64,000 bases of DNA from Hysterium pulicare CBS 123377 (taxonomy: Eukaryota; Ascomycota; Dothideomycetes; Hysteriales; Hysteriaceae), in assembly GCA_000467715.1 (NCBI GenBank), contig AJFK01000227.1, forward strand, positions 62,001 through 126,000, in the 5' to 3' direction. Made by a program: the position numbers and the translations under genes. Below, one piece after another: positions 21,286 through 32,032 of the stretch; position 1 is the first letter of the stretch, and every line of letters starts with the position of its first letter. Under the pieces are notes generated by a model that saw nothing but the letters and a program-made list of their open reading frames with translations, was not told the DNA's origin and did no database searches.

Positions 21286-23340
21286 TTACTTCTCTCCATG
21301 TCCATCCATGCGACGCCCCTCGTGTCTGCCCATAATGCCAATATTGCCCGCCTCGAGATCATCCTTTGCATCCTGCTTTTTGTTGGATCCGAACATGCCA
21401 GTCTTGAGCCACTTTCCCTTGGTTCCCTGCCTGGCCTTCTTTCTCTTGATTCTGGGGTAGTTGATGGGGCTTTCAGGCCCTTCAAAGATAGCGACATCGT
21501 AGATAAGACCACCCGCAAGACCGCCGAAGATGGCTGCGCACCACGCCTCTGCCCACCACCCTTGTTTCCACATGACTGAGCCATACCCAACCACATTCGG
21601 GACAAATCGAGTTGCGAGATCTTTTGCTGGATTCGTCTGTGGTCCTGTGTTATATCCCAAGGACGACGCCATGGCAAATCCTATCAAGCCGATGATGAAG
21701 GCATGCATACCCGCACCTGGGGGAGAGTTGGTGTCATCACCCATTGCGAGAACTAATCCGCTCCTAAATATGATGTTAGGTACGCATTCGCAACGTGTGT
21801 CATTCAAACTTACATCACTGCAGCGGAAGTAAAGTCGGTCATGAACGCAGTAATGGGAGTAGCGAATGGCTGCGGCAGGGTGAAGAATGATGTGCCGGTC
21901 CCGTCCGTTGTAGATGTTAATTTGGGGTCGTAGTTCATGATTGCGTCTTTGTAGATTCCATACGCTATCCAGACCGCACATATAGCACCAAGGATTTGGG
22001 CGCAGATGTAGACAAGGCACTTGCGAGCGGGAAAACCACGGAAGACGCTAAGCAGGATCGAAATCATTGGATTGCCTAGGGATGTTGCGTTAGCATGATA
22101 GGAAGCTGAAGTCTAGGAACCGAAAACGAACAATGAGCGCCGGATACGCCTCCAGCTATGTAAATGGCCATCATAGTTCCGAGACCCCACGCAGCAGCTT
22201 CTGATACGAAGCTGCCTGCCTTTCCGTTTGACGTCTTCACTTGAAGATTTGCCGATACACCTATCAGGACAGCGACCAATGTTCCGAGCCATCTGTTGCT
22301 GAGGTGAGCGATGGTGCCAACGAACGTCATGAAGATTACTTACTCTGCCAGAGGCTCTCTCAGTTGACGACGAATTGCGAACCAGTAGTTTGGCTCTTCG
22401 TCGTCGTCGTCATCGTCATCATCCTCATCCTCATCCTCATTCTTCTCAGTCAAGGTCTGGTCGCTGTCATGTCGACCCGTCTCGCTGTAGCCGTTCGCAC
22501 CATCCGCTAACTGCTCGACCCAGTTCGAGTTTCCTCCCTGGTCCTCGTCCTCTGGATTCCTTCCATGTCCCGCGGGCCCTCCAGATGTCTCACCCATCGG
22601 TCTTCCTCTAACGGGTGAACCGTGATGACCACCAGGGCCACCTCCTACCTGTGCTATACGTCAGCGTCTAGAGCACAATAGGCTGCCTTCAACAAATAAC
22701 TCACCTGGCCTTGAGGCTTGCCACTGTCGCTGGGTTCCTGAACCCGAGTCCCGCTTTGGACTCGCTTTGGTTCACCTTTCGCGGCTTGGTTCCTGTTCTT
22801 CTTCTTCTTCGACCATCTACTTTGATTCGAATGTGGGAATGGCTGACCCAACCCGAACTTTGGCTTAGGTCTGGAAGTCTGACCATTGCTGTATCCCAGA
22901 TCTGTCCCATCCTCTTCATCGCTGTCTTGGCCAGGTTTTGGTCCAGCAAGAGAATATTGCTGCTTTGGATCTTTCTTCTTCTTCGACCTTCCCCTCGACA
23001 CACCACGATCTTCATCATGCTCACCATCACCCGAGTCCCCGATGGCGTTGTTTACCCTGTTCTCCAATTTGTCTTGGCGTTGCATAAGACGGTTGAAGAG
23101 ACTGCTTGCCTTTGAAGGCTGCCGGCTGATCTTCTTGTCCTTCTTCCCGGTCTCAGGCAGTAATGAGTACTGGCGGAATGGTGCTCTCTCATAACGAGCA
23201 TATGTTTCGTCCGGATTAGTCGGCGATGTCAATCGAGTCGTTGACCGCTGGGCAGGACCATGCTCCTGGGAAGAATCCTGGCTTGGGGACAGAGGGACAT
23301 TTGAGAGCTCGAAGTCCAGTTCATCGCTGCGGTTACTCAT
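21286..23340 (-). CDS. Aquaglyceroporin (MIP family) with long charged N-terminus
   Basis: Five exons (23340-22705, 22648-22344, 22292-22132, 22075-21814, 21763-21286) sum to 613 aa with all phases consistent. Residues 1-310 are hydrophilic and low in complexity: Ser/Lys/Gln-rich, a GGGPGGHHG stretch and an Asp/Glu run just before the pore. The pore begins at QLREPLAEWLGTLVAVLIG. The first pore loop reads SGAHCNPMIS, so the usual NPA is NPM. The second reads TNPAKDLATRF, where Lys takes the place of the selectivity-filter Arg that normally follows NPA. The C-terminus is basic (IKRKKARQGTKGKW). The family moves glycerol or other small solutes, often in osmotic stress. The NPM/NPAKD pair and the long N-terminus suggest a fungal-specific Fps1-like subgroup. 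The exon 3 donor is a weak GTTCGT. Confidence 0.88.
22396..22446. repeat. Coding trinucleotide microsatellite (Asp/Glu run)
   Basis: Plus-strand TCG/TCA/TCC triplets encode, on the minus strand, an uninterrupted run of Asp and Glu in the aquaglyceroporin N-terminus immediately before the first membrane helix. Such tracts change length readily. Confidence 0.8.
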
Positions 23341-24748
23341 GATGCCAGACAGATGAAAGGATTAGTAAGATGTGAAACGACAAGACGAGGAGAACACGTT
23401 GGATGAGGCTCTGTGGAAGAAGCCCGATAAGCTGTAGAGCCAAGTACCGTGACAGCAGCAGCAAAGGATCCTTTTATTGATCGAGATTCACGGTGCGTGC
23501 AGCAATGATATCATCTCACCTCACGCATACCTTCCTAGGGCAATAAACAACAATGATACGTCTCAGGAGGCCGATCACAGCAAAACCCGACAAGAAACTT
23601 GGTCAACAATCCCTCAGAAGGCCAAAAGGAGAAATTTCCCCATTAGCAAACGATTCCATGCTGCAAGTGTTCGATTTGACACCAAATCCCGATCGAAGTT
23701 GTATTGTTAAGTACCGTGCGCAGATAAGGAAACCGACCCATGAAAAGAAATGGGGTTTTGATGCCTTATTCGCCGTAAGGTTGGGTGAGATGGAAGATTA
23801 TCTGGTGGTGGTTAGGGGAGACAACTTGGCAAGACCCTTGCCGAGCTCTGATATTGGAAACTCGCCAAGTGCTCGCCTGCATCCGCTTAACAACAACGGG
23901 CGCCAGTCAATGCTGATCTCCCGGGGATGCTTGCACCATCAAATGTCCGTGCCTGACGTGGTGTTTCAGAACTCGGGATGGCGCACCACAAGCGCCCTGT
24001 CAACCCTCGCTTTCCACGCATGCAATTTCGACATGGCATTTAAATCGGGAAGTGATGGGAATGTGAGCATACACCAACATGACGTAGCATCCAGGATATG
24101 CTTCGCAGTCTTCCCATAACAGCGCCTCCGTACGCAATTCTTAACATTCACCTTTATTATTGACCTTCAAGCTTATGACGTCCCGTTTCATCACGCACGT
24201 CCTTATAATGTCCAATTTGCGCTCCTCGCATGCGCTTACTGGACTTCAATACCTGAAATAACACCTGAACATTTAGCCAGAAGCAACCCATCTTTACGGC
24301 ATCGAATTCAATATTTGGCATCCCTAAAATGAGACGGAAAGATGATACTACTTCCCTCAAACGCACGTGCGTTGCCTGTCCGGCATCCGGCACTGCGTTC
24401 GAAGGGTCCCGCGGAGCATAGCAACTGCTAACTGACTTGGACGTCCTTGCTTAGTTCTTCAGACATTCACATAGGCCTGCGTTTAGACTTATTAACATTG
24501 TTTACGAACAGTCCTCTCATCTCCATTATGACATCGCCGTTATGCTTCACTTATACTCAGTGCAGATCACGTCGTCGTCTAAACACGCATATGTTTCGGC
24601 AATTTGCCCTTCTATTTCTACATCTACTACGTTTGCGTAAGCGAAAATCTAATATTAGGTATATCGATCGGTATATTGGTCTTGCCGACGGTAAATGCGT
24701 CCATACTGAAACCAATGGGTTTTAAGTAACCGCTAGACCATTTTGCAG
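23341..24748. other. Intergenic region of 1.4 kb
   Basis: This is the promoter region of the aquaglyceroporin gene and the 3' flank of the nuclease-like gene. A 188-codon ATG-started plus-strand ORF (23553-24119) exists, but its composition is not that of a typical folded protein, it shows no family motif and no neighbouring exon supports it. I regard it as chance. Confidence 0.4.
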
Positions 24749-26053
24749 TCAATCGTGCTGATCTCTCAGTGAACTCCAGTCCTGCGTCAACTTCCACAAA
24801 CACCTAGCGCCAGTATGCGTTCTATAAAACGGATTCCCAGCTTCCCGACAGTGAACACACTCAAGCGGTGCTATGCATCGAATCCGAGTATGGCCGGTGC
24901 TCTCGCAACGCGTGCAAAAGGTGCGAATACCGAACCGTGGCTCGATGCTGGATGATCGTACCTGTCCCCATACCTTAGCATTGAAGACAATGTCCTGAAT
25001 TGATGGTGGGGGATCTGTAGGAGAAGGATGCGTAGTGCTTACGATGCCAGCCCGCTGAGCCTGTGATGGAGGAGCAGAGAGCGTGTTGTCGGTGCCTGTT
25101 ATCGTGACCTCATCTGGGTCCATGTCTGTCCCTAGAAACGCAAAGCGTATTACTGAACGAACCTCGTCAGCTGTGAGTAGCTGCGGGCCACTGTCAGTTT
25201 CCATCTCCCAAGTAGTAATTTCACCATCGCCATCAGTTCTGCCGTCAGCATGAGGCGCGGGCAAAGACTTATACGCCATCAACAGCGCGCAAAACATACC
25301 ATACGCCGCCCGATTTCCCGTCCCCTTCACGTCCATCCCATCCATCCCCAACTTATCCGTCAAAGCCTCAAGGTCCATAATCTCGCCCTCCTCACAAAAC
25401 CCCATCTGCGATGCCAGGTACCAAGTATCAAGCACCTTGGCAACGTGTTCCGAACCTTCGACATCAAAACCGGCCGTAGTACTAAGCTCTTTCAGAACGC
25501 TAAATACTCCATGGCCTAAAATTACTTTAGGCATTATCGGCGAAGAAGGATCGTTGGGATCTGCTTTTCGATGGAGTAGGTCTGCAATCATGAGTATGGC
25601 TTCTTCTGTGCTCACCCACTCCGTAGCTCCAAAACAGAACGTCTCGCCTCCGTGCAAGGTTGTCCTCTCCGGGCACTGACAAGGCTCGCACTCCCGCTCA
25701 TCTCTATTCCGCAAATCGGCGAATTCGCGGATCCGGAAGTGCTGGTGTCGGGTCTCCGAGATCCAGTGCTGGGCTGAGGGACCGGGCGGTTTGGTCTGGA
25801 CATAGCCGTCGTCGAAGATGTCGCGGGTGTCGAGCGTGGAGACGGATATACCAGTGAGATGGTAGGGTGGGTGCTCGTAGGTTGTTGTGCTGATGGAGTA
25901 GATTATGGTGGGACGAGGTCGGGATAAGGGGGAAGATGGCGTGCCGTCCTTCGAATAGCCAAGAATTTGGAGGAGGGCGTCTTGGGAATTGAGGTTGGAG
26001 AGGTGGTTTCTGAAGGAGGCTGTTGTGGCGGACGGGCCTTTTGAGGGGGCCAT
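24749..26053 (-). CDS. Gfd2/YDR514C-like nuclease-fold protein with zinc knuckles, catalytic residues lost
   Basis: This is a single exon of 434 aa. Its fold-level pattern matches the DEDDh-type Gfd2/YDR514C-like domain and the paralogue at 52842-53870. Shared anchors are IIY...STLDTRDI, ILGHG, VLDTWYLASQ and GNRAAYGMF, followed by a C-x2-C-x4-H-x4-C zinc knuckle (FCTRCESTGHTRIRC) and a second Cys/His cluster ending CLWKL. Aligned without gaps to the paralogue, the Asp-x-Glu of motif I (LDVEW) is ISTTT. The motif II Asp (TNDIRAL) is Val, and the motif III His and the position of its final Asp are Lys and Arg. So no exonuclease metal site remains. A role in binding RNA or protein through the zinc knuckles is an inference. 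Confidence 0.75.
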   Translation of the reverse strand: MAPSKGPSATTASFRNHLSNLNSQDALLQILGYSKDGTPSSPLSRPRPTIIYSISTTTYEHPPYHLTGISVSTLDTRDIFDDGYVQTKPPGPSAQHWISETRHQHFRIREFADLRNRDERECEPCQCPERTTLHGGETFCFGATEWVSTEEAILMIADLLHRKADPNDPSSPIMPKVILGHGVFSVLKELSTTAGFDVEGSEHVAKVLDTWYLASQMGFCEEGEIMDLEALTDKLGMDGMDVKGTGNRAAYGMFCALLMAYKSLPAPHADGRTDGDGEITTWEMETDSGPQLLTADEVRSVIRFAFLGTDMDPDEVTITGTDNTLSAPPSQAQRAGIVSTTHPSPTDPPPSIQDIVFNAKVWGQVRSSSIEPRFGIRTFCTRCESTGHTRIRCIAPLECVHCREAGNPFYRTHTGARCLWKLTQDWSSLRDQHD

Positions 26054-26319
26054 TCTAGTTTGATGGTTTGAGTTGGTGGGGTTTGAAGATGGTAAGTTGT
26101 TATTCGAGTTGATGATATTGGCGTGGTTCGAAAGTGTTAATGAGAAAGGTGAGAGAGAATAGGAAGTGGATCAAGCAAGCGGAGATTATTTAAGGATCTG
26201 CTATTTCGTTCGTTGCGAATGCACAATGTTCTGAGATGAGTGGGAGTCATCAAGGGTCCTGCATTGTGATTGAATATCGATCATGGCGCAGAGCATACCA
26301 CAATAGCTGGAATCATTGG

Positions 26320-26430
26320 TTCACTTTTCCAGCACACGTAATAACAAAGTTCTATACAGACGATAATTTCAACGTTCGCTGAATGCTGGATACGCCTTCA
26401 ACGTCACTTCTCAAAGGTCGAATGGTATCT
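26320..26430. repeat. Diverged direct repeat, copy 1
   Basis: About 110 bp starting TTCACTTTTCCAGCACACG is repeated 194 bp downstream (26514-26625) at roughly 80% identity by eye. Most differences are transitions. It lies upstream of the eroded nuclease-like gene. The motif CCTTCAACGTC inside it also occurs near 54480, upstream of the paralogous gene. Confidence 0.65.
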
Positions 26431-26513
26431 ACGGACAGCATGAAGAGTTTTTGAACTATTAGCCCCACTCTAATACACTATGAAGAGTACATCGCAATAC
26501 ATGTAATAACAGA

Positions 26514-26625
26514 TTCACTTTTGCAGCACACTCAATAACAAAACTCTGTATAGACGACAATCTCGACGTCCGCTGCAGGCTAGATACGCCTTTAACGTCA
26601 CATCTCACAGGTCGAACTAGTACTA
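26514..26625. repeat. Diverged direct repeat, copy 2
   Basis: This is the second copy of the 110-bp unit, starting TTCACTTTTGCAGCACACT. AT-rich sequence without ORFs follows from 26626 to 26969. Confidence 0.65.
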
Positions 26626-26969
26626 TATTGTTCAATATATAGAAAAAGTTAATTCTTAGTCTAGTAACTTATAACATTTAATATTTTTGTTGGACATACG
26701 AGTACTTGCTTATACTATTGAATTATACTACTTAAGTTCACGGAGGTTCAAGTGTTTAAACAATGAAATATAACTTCTTTCTTATTCCCCGCGGGTAAGC
26801 ACTATTATCCTTCTTCTTTTCGGTCAGCATTCAGAGACTTCACAGCCTTTCAAGCCCCTTTACCAAGTGCAATCTGTCTGTGTACAATTCGAACAACATC
26901 CTATGTGCTATCCTCCATGGCCTACCAGAAGCTAGATGTCTAAGAGCAAATACGGCCTAAGCGTAGCAG

Positions 26970-27271
26970 CAGTGCTCGCAATGGAGTGGAGCTGAGGTTT
27001 TGTGGATTGGATTAAGGCCTTAAATTTATGGATTAAGGCTCTAGATTTATGGATTAGATTAGATTAGACTACACTTTGCTGGCGCTCTTAGAGCTCTAGG
27101 ACCTTTATCTTTAATATGCTAAGATTTACTATTTTCAGGTATATTACTAATCTATTAGATAACGTAGATAACGTGGATTTAGCCTCAAATTTATGGATTC
27201 AAATTATGAATTAGGTGGATAAGGTGGATTTGACGGCACATCTACTCCAGTCCACTCCATTGCGACCACTG
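26970..27271. mobile_element. Non-autonomous hAT-type MITE, 302 bp
   Basis: The ends are terminal inverted repeats. The left begins CAGTGCTCGCAATGGAGTGG; the right, read on the minus strand, begins CAGTGGTCGCAATGGAGTGG, with one mismatch in the first 20. The flanks carry an 8-bp target-site duplication with one difference: CGTAGCAG (26962-26969) and GGTAGCAG (27272-27279). TIRs opening with CAGTG and 8-bp duplications are the marks of hAT transposons. The interior has no ORF, is AT-rich and holds tandem-like TTATGGATTA and GATTAGATTAG units. It cannot encode a transposase and must have been moved by one in trans. Confidence 0.75.
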
Positions 27272-27657
27272 GGTAGCAGTAATCTTGAAAAGCAAGGCTT
27301 CCACTTGCAGGAATGAGAACTGATTATTTTCTAATCTAAAAGGAATAGCAATCAAGAGGTTCAATCGCATAGATTGACCATTGCAGTTTTGGAAATAGTT
27401 TAGGAAAAGACAGTTGTGGTTCGATGGGTTTACGTCATGAAAAAGAAAAGTGAAACGCCCAATCTGTAACAAGGTTTTCCTCAATAGATAGCCCTCATGC
27501 GTCCAACTGCTTCAGATCCTTTCCATCAGCCTCGGCGAGCTTTTGGACGTTTGGTGAAAGCTCGACGTGCGAAGACAATTCCCAAAGAAGTGTATTCAAT
27601 TCCGGATCATCCCAAGTTGTGCCCATATTTACCCTCAGACGGAGATAAACGCCCTTG

Positions 27658-30132
27658 TTAGTCGGTATCCGAAACCCGACCATCTCTATGGGCTTCAGCA
27701 TTTTCCGGGACCGCCACTGACTCAACTTGCGGCTGAGGACCTTCCTCGGAGATTTGATGGAGAGGCACGGTTTCTGGTAGGAGAACGAACTTGTTTGGCC
27801 TAGGCGAGGAGGAAGTTCTTTCAGCAGAATGGTCATCAATGCAGTCGATAGCGTGGGTCGATGGGCCTTCGGCGGCGCCAGCATCTGCACTTCCAGCCTC
27901 CAGAACGATGGCAGAGATGTCGGCTGGCTGGTGGGCTGGCTGGTCGGTCATCTCTTGTGATGGGGTCCTCGGTTCTTCCTCTGGCGGTTTCTCTGACCCT
28001 TCATCCCCGTCTAAAGCCGAGTCCACAGGTCGTCGAAGAAGAGGGTGGCTTTCGTCGGAGATGTCGAGTACCCCAGTAGTTCTCCACCATCTGTAACTGG
28101 AATAGAGTCCACAGCGTGGGACCATACTCCCAAGCCAAGCTCCTCGTGGGCCAGCCGCTGGAGCTGTAGGGGTCCTGTCGATTTTCATTCTAGTCGAGCA
28201 TGTTGCGACTTAAAGCCAACGTTCTTAGGGCACGCATATATGCAGTCTCGAAAGGAGTCGATGCACAAATCTAGTATCGTGATGATGCCGCCAACGATCA
28301 AGATAATAGACATTCCAAGGACATTGAAAGAGTAGTACTTTGTACTCACTATCTTCTGTGTAGTTTTATTAGTAGCAAATCTAATATAAGACAAGACACC
28401 ATATCTTACCTGATTTTGGCACATAAATCGCGAACGCGATGTGGCATTTGGACGGTACACAAAAGGCTCAAGAACTTTCACGGATTGTCCAATTGCAGTA
28501 TCAACAAAAAGAGCTTGCGTAGATGCAAGGGTAGTTTGAAACCAGGTTGTCATGTCAATTTGCCATTGATCTGCGGGAAGTCACGGAAGTGGAGCTTGTA
28601 GACCATCATAGAGGGAGAACCTTGAGGTCAACGCTGATATCCCGTTCACATTAGCCACTTCTGTGAATCCGGACATAGTTCCATAGGTCATGATTCTGGC
28701 CATAAACGACATTCTATCCCTTTCAGTAGGACTTGGCCATACACTTAGAATGAAATCTTCGTCGATGGCGGTGCCACTCGAAAAAGGAGTGCAACGCGTG
28801 GCATTGGGGAGATCAGGGTTGCAAACCTGAATTTGCATGGTACATCCCATGACACCCGCCGCCTCATCAGCACCATAGAGGATTTGGGTAACGGATGATG
28901 TTGTGTTGAACATCTGACCAACTCGCCTGTGCGCAGCTTACCATGGATCGTCAACTTCATTAAAATGTCCAATTCCAGCTGCTGTTAGGAATATTAGCAT
29001 AATATCTGCATCCGGAATGGGAATAAAGTTGTCTTTCGTCACATTCACGCGCGAATGTCCTACGATGGTCCTAATTGATCCGTGAGAACATGAAGATATG
29101 ATTCCTGGTCCGACAGGAAGTCCAGTATTTTTCGTCAAGAACATTCCCAATGCTATAATCTGGCGATATGCCTTGTGTTGTGGTGTAGTTGTCATAGTCT
29201 AGGTTCGAGAAGTTGACGGGAACTTCATAGGTGAAAGAATTGTCGAACCGTGGGCCTGGAGGCAATGTTGTGGATCCATAGTAACATCTCATCAGCGTAA
29301 TGTTTAGGTGTTCTCTATGTAGGTTTTCTCGATTGACATACGGTTTGGAAAATCCTTGAGTTACTAGCGGCGCGCATTTACTGACAAATCGGAGTAAAAC
29401 CCGTTCGCGAGGAGGAGCATTGACCCCAAGGTCATGATGACTATCTAGGTATCCAGTATCCAAGAACAAATTGTTCGACGGGATTCGGCAAATCTCGCTT
29501 GCAAAAGGTCAGGTGATATTGGGATTAGCAAAGTACGGCAATCTTTGCTTGGCGTATAACTGACAAGCGCCGGAATTCGAGGTATTTGAATAACACTGTA
29601 CTGCGTAGTTGAAACTTCCGTCCGCTATGCGCTTCCAAGATGTAATTGTTGGTATTGATGATAGTTGAGAATTGGTTAGATAGACCAGGCCACAATTTCT
29701 TCCCGAGAGAAGTACTTCATTGGCAGTATTTGTTGTCACTCGTGATGAAAAATCCCTGCGACTGCAAATGACACGACTGATAGAATAGCAAAAGCAATAG
29801 CAGGGGCGATGCGACGGCATGGTTGCCGAACGTTTTTTTGTTTCCGCCAGGCGAACCCTAGGTAGATCAGACTCCGGACGCTCCCAAGGGCGCTATCCGC
29901 GTTGCGAAGAATGGCTTGTCGTTGATGGTATATACCGTCATGGGGATCCGTAGACGAAAAGTATCGATGAAGGGCGATCAGACCAGGGATCCTCTTCCCC
30001 AAGGACTAATTACATGGCAACAGCAGAAAAGATCTAACCTCTTCGGATATATGGCTTCGTGGACTGTCGTACAGCGGACCTATCTATGGGCTCGATCGCA
30101 TCCAACTCGCGAGTCGCCCCAAGGTGCGGATC
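27658..30132 (-). pseudogene. Broken fungal multi-pass membrane protein gene
   Basis: Minus-strand pieces line up in order as one member of an uncharacterised fungal membrane-protein family. The order is LGATRELDAIEPIDR (upstream exon), RRIAPAIAFAILSVVSFAVAG, EVLLSGRNCG, LDSHHDLGVNAPP, a luminal domain with Cys and N-glycosylation sites, then VLGMSIILIVGGIITILD and an acidic tail. I count four in-frame stops: TGA 29509-29511 where Cys is expected, TAA 28938-28940, TGA 28581-28583 and TGA 28185-28187. At least three frameshifts are present, at a T-run near 29750, between 29195 and 29071, and near 28070. One intron (about 28410-28357) still has good splice sites. The gene is dead but recent enough to read. 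The function of intact relatives is unknown. Confidence 0.75.
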
Positions 30133-30556
30133 GAGGAATCGTAACCATACACCTGTGGATATGCACACCTGATTTTAATGCCGGGGCCGAATTGGAATCA
30201 ATATATTTCCCTGAAGTATTTCGAAGTCAATTTACATGGCCGCCGGCATTGATCGCTTCCCTCCTGTTCGAGCTCAGATTGAGGTTTCACGTCCCCAGTG
30301 ACTTACAACCTCTTCAATAATGCTCCCATGTCAGCTTCGCTCGAACGACTTCTCCTACTGAACAAAGAGATCCTAGTTCTCGCCATCATCGGCACTTACC
30401 ATACCATTACCGATTTCGCCCACTCACCACAGAAGCCACTCACTTGATGGCGTTGAGAATAGTGGAATCTGAATTTGCCGAATCTGTGGTGGTGATACAA
30501 TCCAGCCTGCATCCTTCTTAAGCCCAAGCTTAAAATTCTACTTTCGCCGGCCAAAT
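30133..30556. other. Intergenic region
   Basis: This lies between the 5' side of the pseudogene and the 3' end of the rhodopsin-like gene. No features are recognised. Confidence 0.5.
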
Positions 30557-32032
30557 TTACTTTGCAATATGCGTTGCATCGACCGAATACTCTTCTTTCC
30601 TAAAAATCCCCCCATGGAGAGGCCCTTGGGCTTGAAGTTGATGAATTAATCCATCACTGCTCTCCCCTCTCCGGACACCACTTTGATATCCCATACCGTC
30701 TCCCCTCATTGCTAACTCTTCTTGAAAGTCCCCCTCACTATGATCAGTATCATTCTTTGAGGCCAAGGTACTCCCAAGCGTGTCCCCCAAGCCTCTCGGT
30801 TTTGGACGCATCCGATTCCGCCTCGAGCCGATGGTAGGTGGTAACTCTAAAGCCTCGCGGTCTTGATCGGACTTTCTCGGCCTCTTGTTGGAAAAGATTA
30901 TAGGGCCCAGTGTAGGTACGCAAGCAACCATGATTCCGGAGGCCATTTCGCCGGTTACTAGAATAGAGCTATCAAGAGCGCAGAAAGATAAGTCGGGGTT
31001 GGCGGGGCACTTCAGGGTTTGGATAATCCTTCCAAGGTTGATGGCCGCAGTGCTATATGATAACACGTAGTGTCAGCGACGTCAGCAAAAGGCCCTGGAA
31101 TCTGGATTCATGGCGGATGTGGGTGCCGAGCAAAATTGCGGGAGTATGAAGAGATGCAGAGCATGCGCGGGCATAAAAGGAGAAGCTGTAGACTCACGTC
31201 AAACCCAGAGCAAATGATGCAGTAACACCCCATTTCTTCTGCTGTGACATGTGTAGCTTCCAAATAATAGGTAAGGGCAAAAAGACAACCCAAAAGTCAA
31301 TGACCATATTGAAGGCCCCAGAGAAGATCTCGATGGCTGTGACATTACCGCATGTACCGTTCAGTGTCAAATCCCAGTTGAATGCAACTGGTCGACATAA
31401 CAGTAGAATAGCAAGCACGCAAGCTACCCAGTAGGAGGCTACGATAACTGCAGTTCCCATCGCGATCCAGTGAAAGATGGTTGTGCGAAATATTTCCATG
31501 TATAGAAACAATATAGCAAGACGGAAAGAGGCGACTCCCGTCGCCCAAAACCATTCTGAGACCCAGAAAGCCTGATATCAATGTGGACGTTAATCTCAAT
31601 ATAGATTTACGGTTGCATTGATGGGGTGGGGGACCGACTCTTGGGGTACAAGGTTAGAGATGGATTGACCTTCAATGTGATCATGATCCGATATTCAGAA
31701 AGATTTCCGACATGAACGCCATATCCTCCAATGAATATTCCTTTACAAGTTAGACGTGTGTTTTGACTATACTGTTGAAGTGATCAATATACCCGCTAGG
31801 ACGTCTCCAATATGGCCAATCAGGCACGCCTATATTGATTCTTAACAATCACCACTTCATTAGGTATCTGACCACTTACTAGACTTAGAAATACAAGGTA
31901 GTCATGCACCTTCAAAGCTCTTTGTCGGATTCGCATAGATAGGAACCGCAGAATTACAGCTGAGATGCTCAATGAGAGGCAAATGCTGACCAGGGCTAGA
32001 TAGGTTGCTGTCTTTTGGCTAACGCGTGCCAT
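30557..32032 (-). CDS. SAT4/rhodopsin-domain integral membrane protein
   Basis: Five exons (32032-31880, 31829-31793, 31740-31670, 31571-31198, 31052-30557) give 376 aa in consistent phase. The seven-helix fungal rhodopsin-like domain is visible: SICLSLSISAVILRFLSMR, HDYLVFLSLACLIGHIGDVLAG, GGYGVHVGN, AFWVSEWFWATGVASFRLAILFLYMEIFR, a loop with CGNVTAIEIFSGAFN, FWVVFLPLPIIWKLHM and GEMASGIMVACVPTLGP. A basic, Gly-rich cytoplasmic tail of about 120 residues follows. Members of this family (Pth11-related and SAT4 proteins) sit in the plasma membrane; some sense surfaces or ligands and some lie in secondary-metabolite clusters. The donor after exon 3 (GTCAAT) is atypical, and exons 2 and 3 are short, so those two junctions are the weakest. 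The gene lies at the edge of the UbiA gene group. Confidence 0.82.

Noticed and set aside
23553-24119. 188-codon plus-strand ORF upstream of the aquaglyceroporin gene
   Set aside because: It shows no domain, no supporting exon and poor composition for a folded protein. It is more likely promoter sequence that is open by chance.
26320-27280. Direct repeats plus AT-rich DNA considered as a retrotransposon with terminal repeats
   Set aside because: The units are too short and close together, no coding remains are present, and the TIR pair with an 8-bp duplication fits a hAT-type MITE instead.
28938-28940. TAA read as part of a GTAAGC intron donor in the membrane-protein pseudogene
   Set aside because: The conserved sequence continues in the same frame immediately after the stop, so there is no room for an intron.
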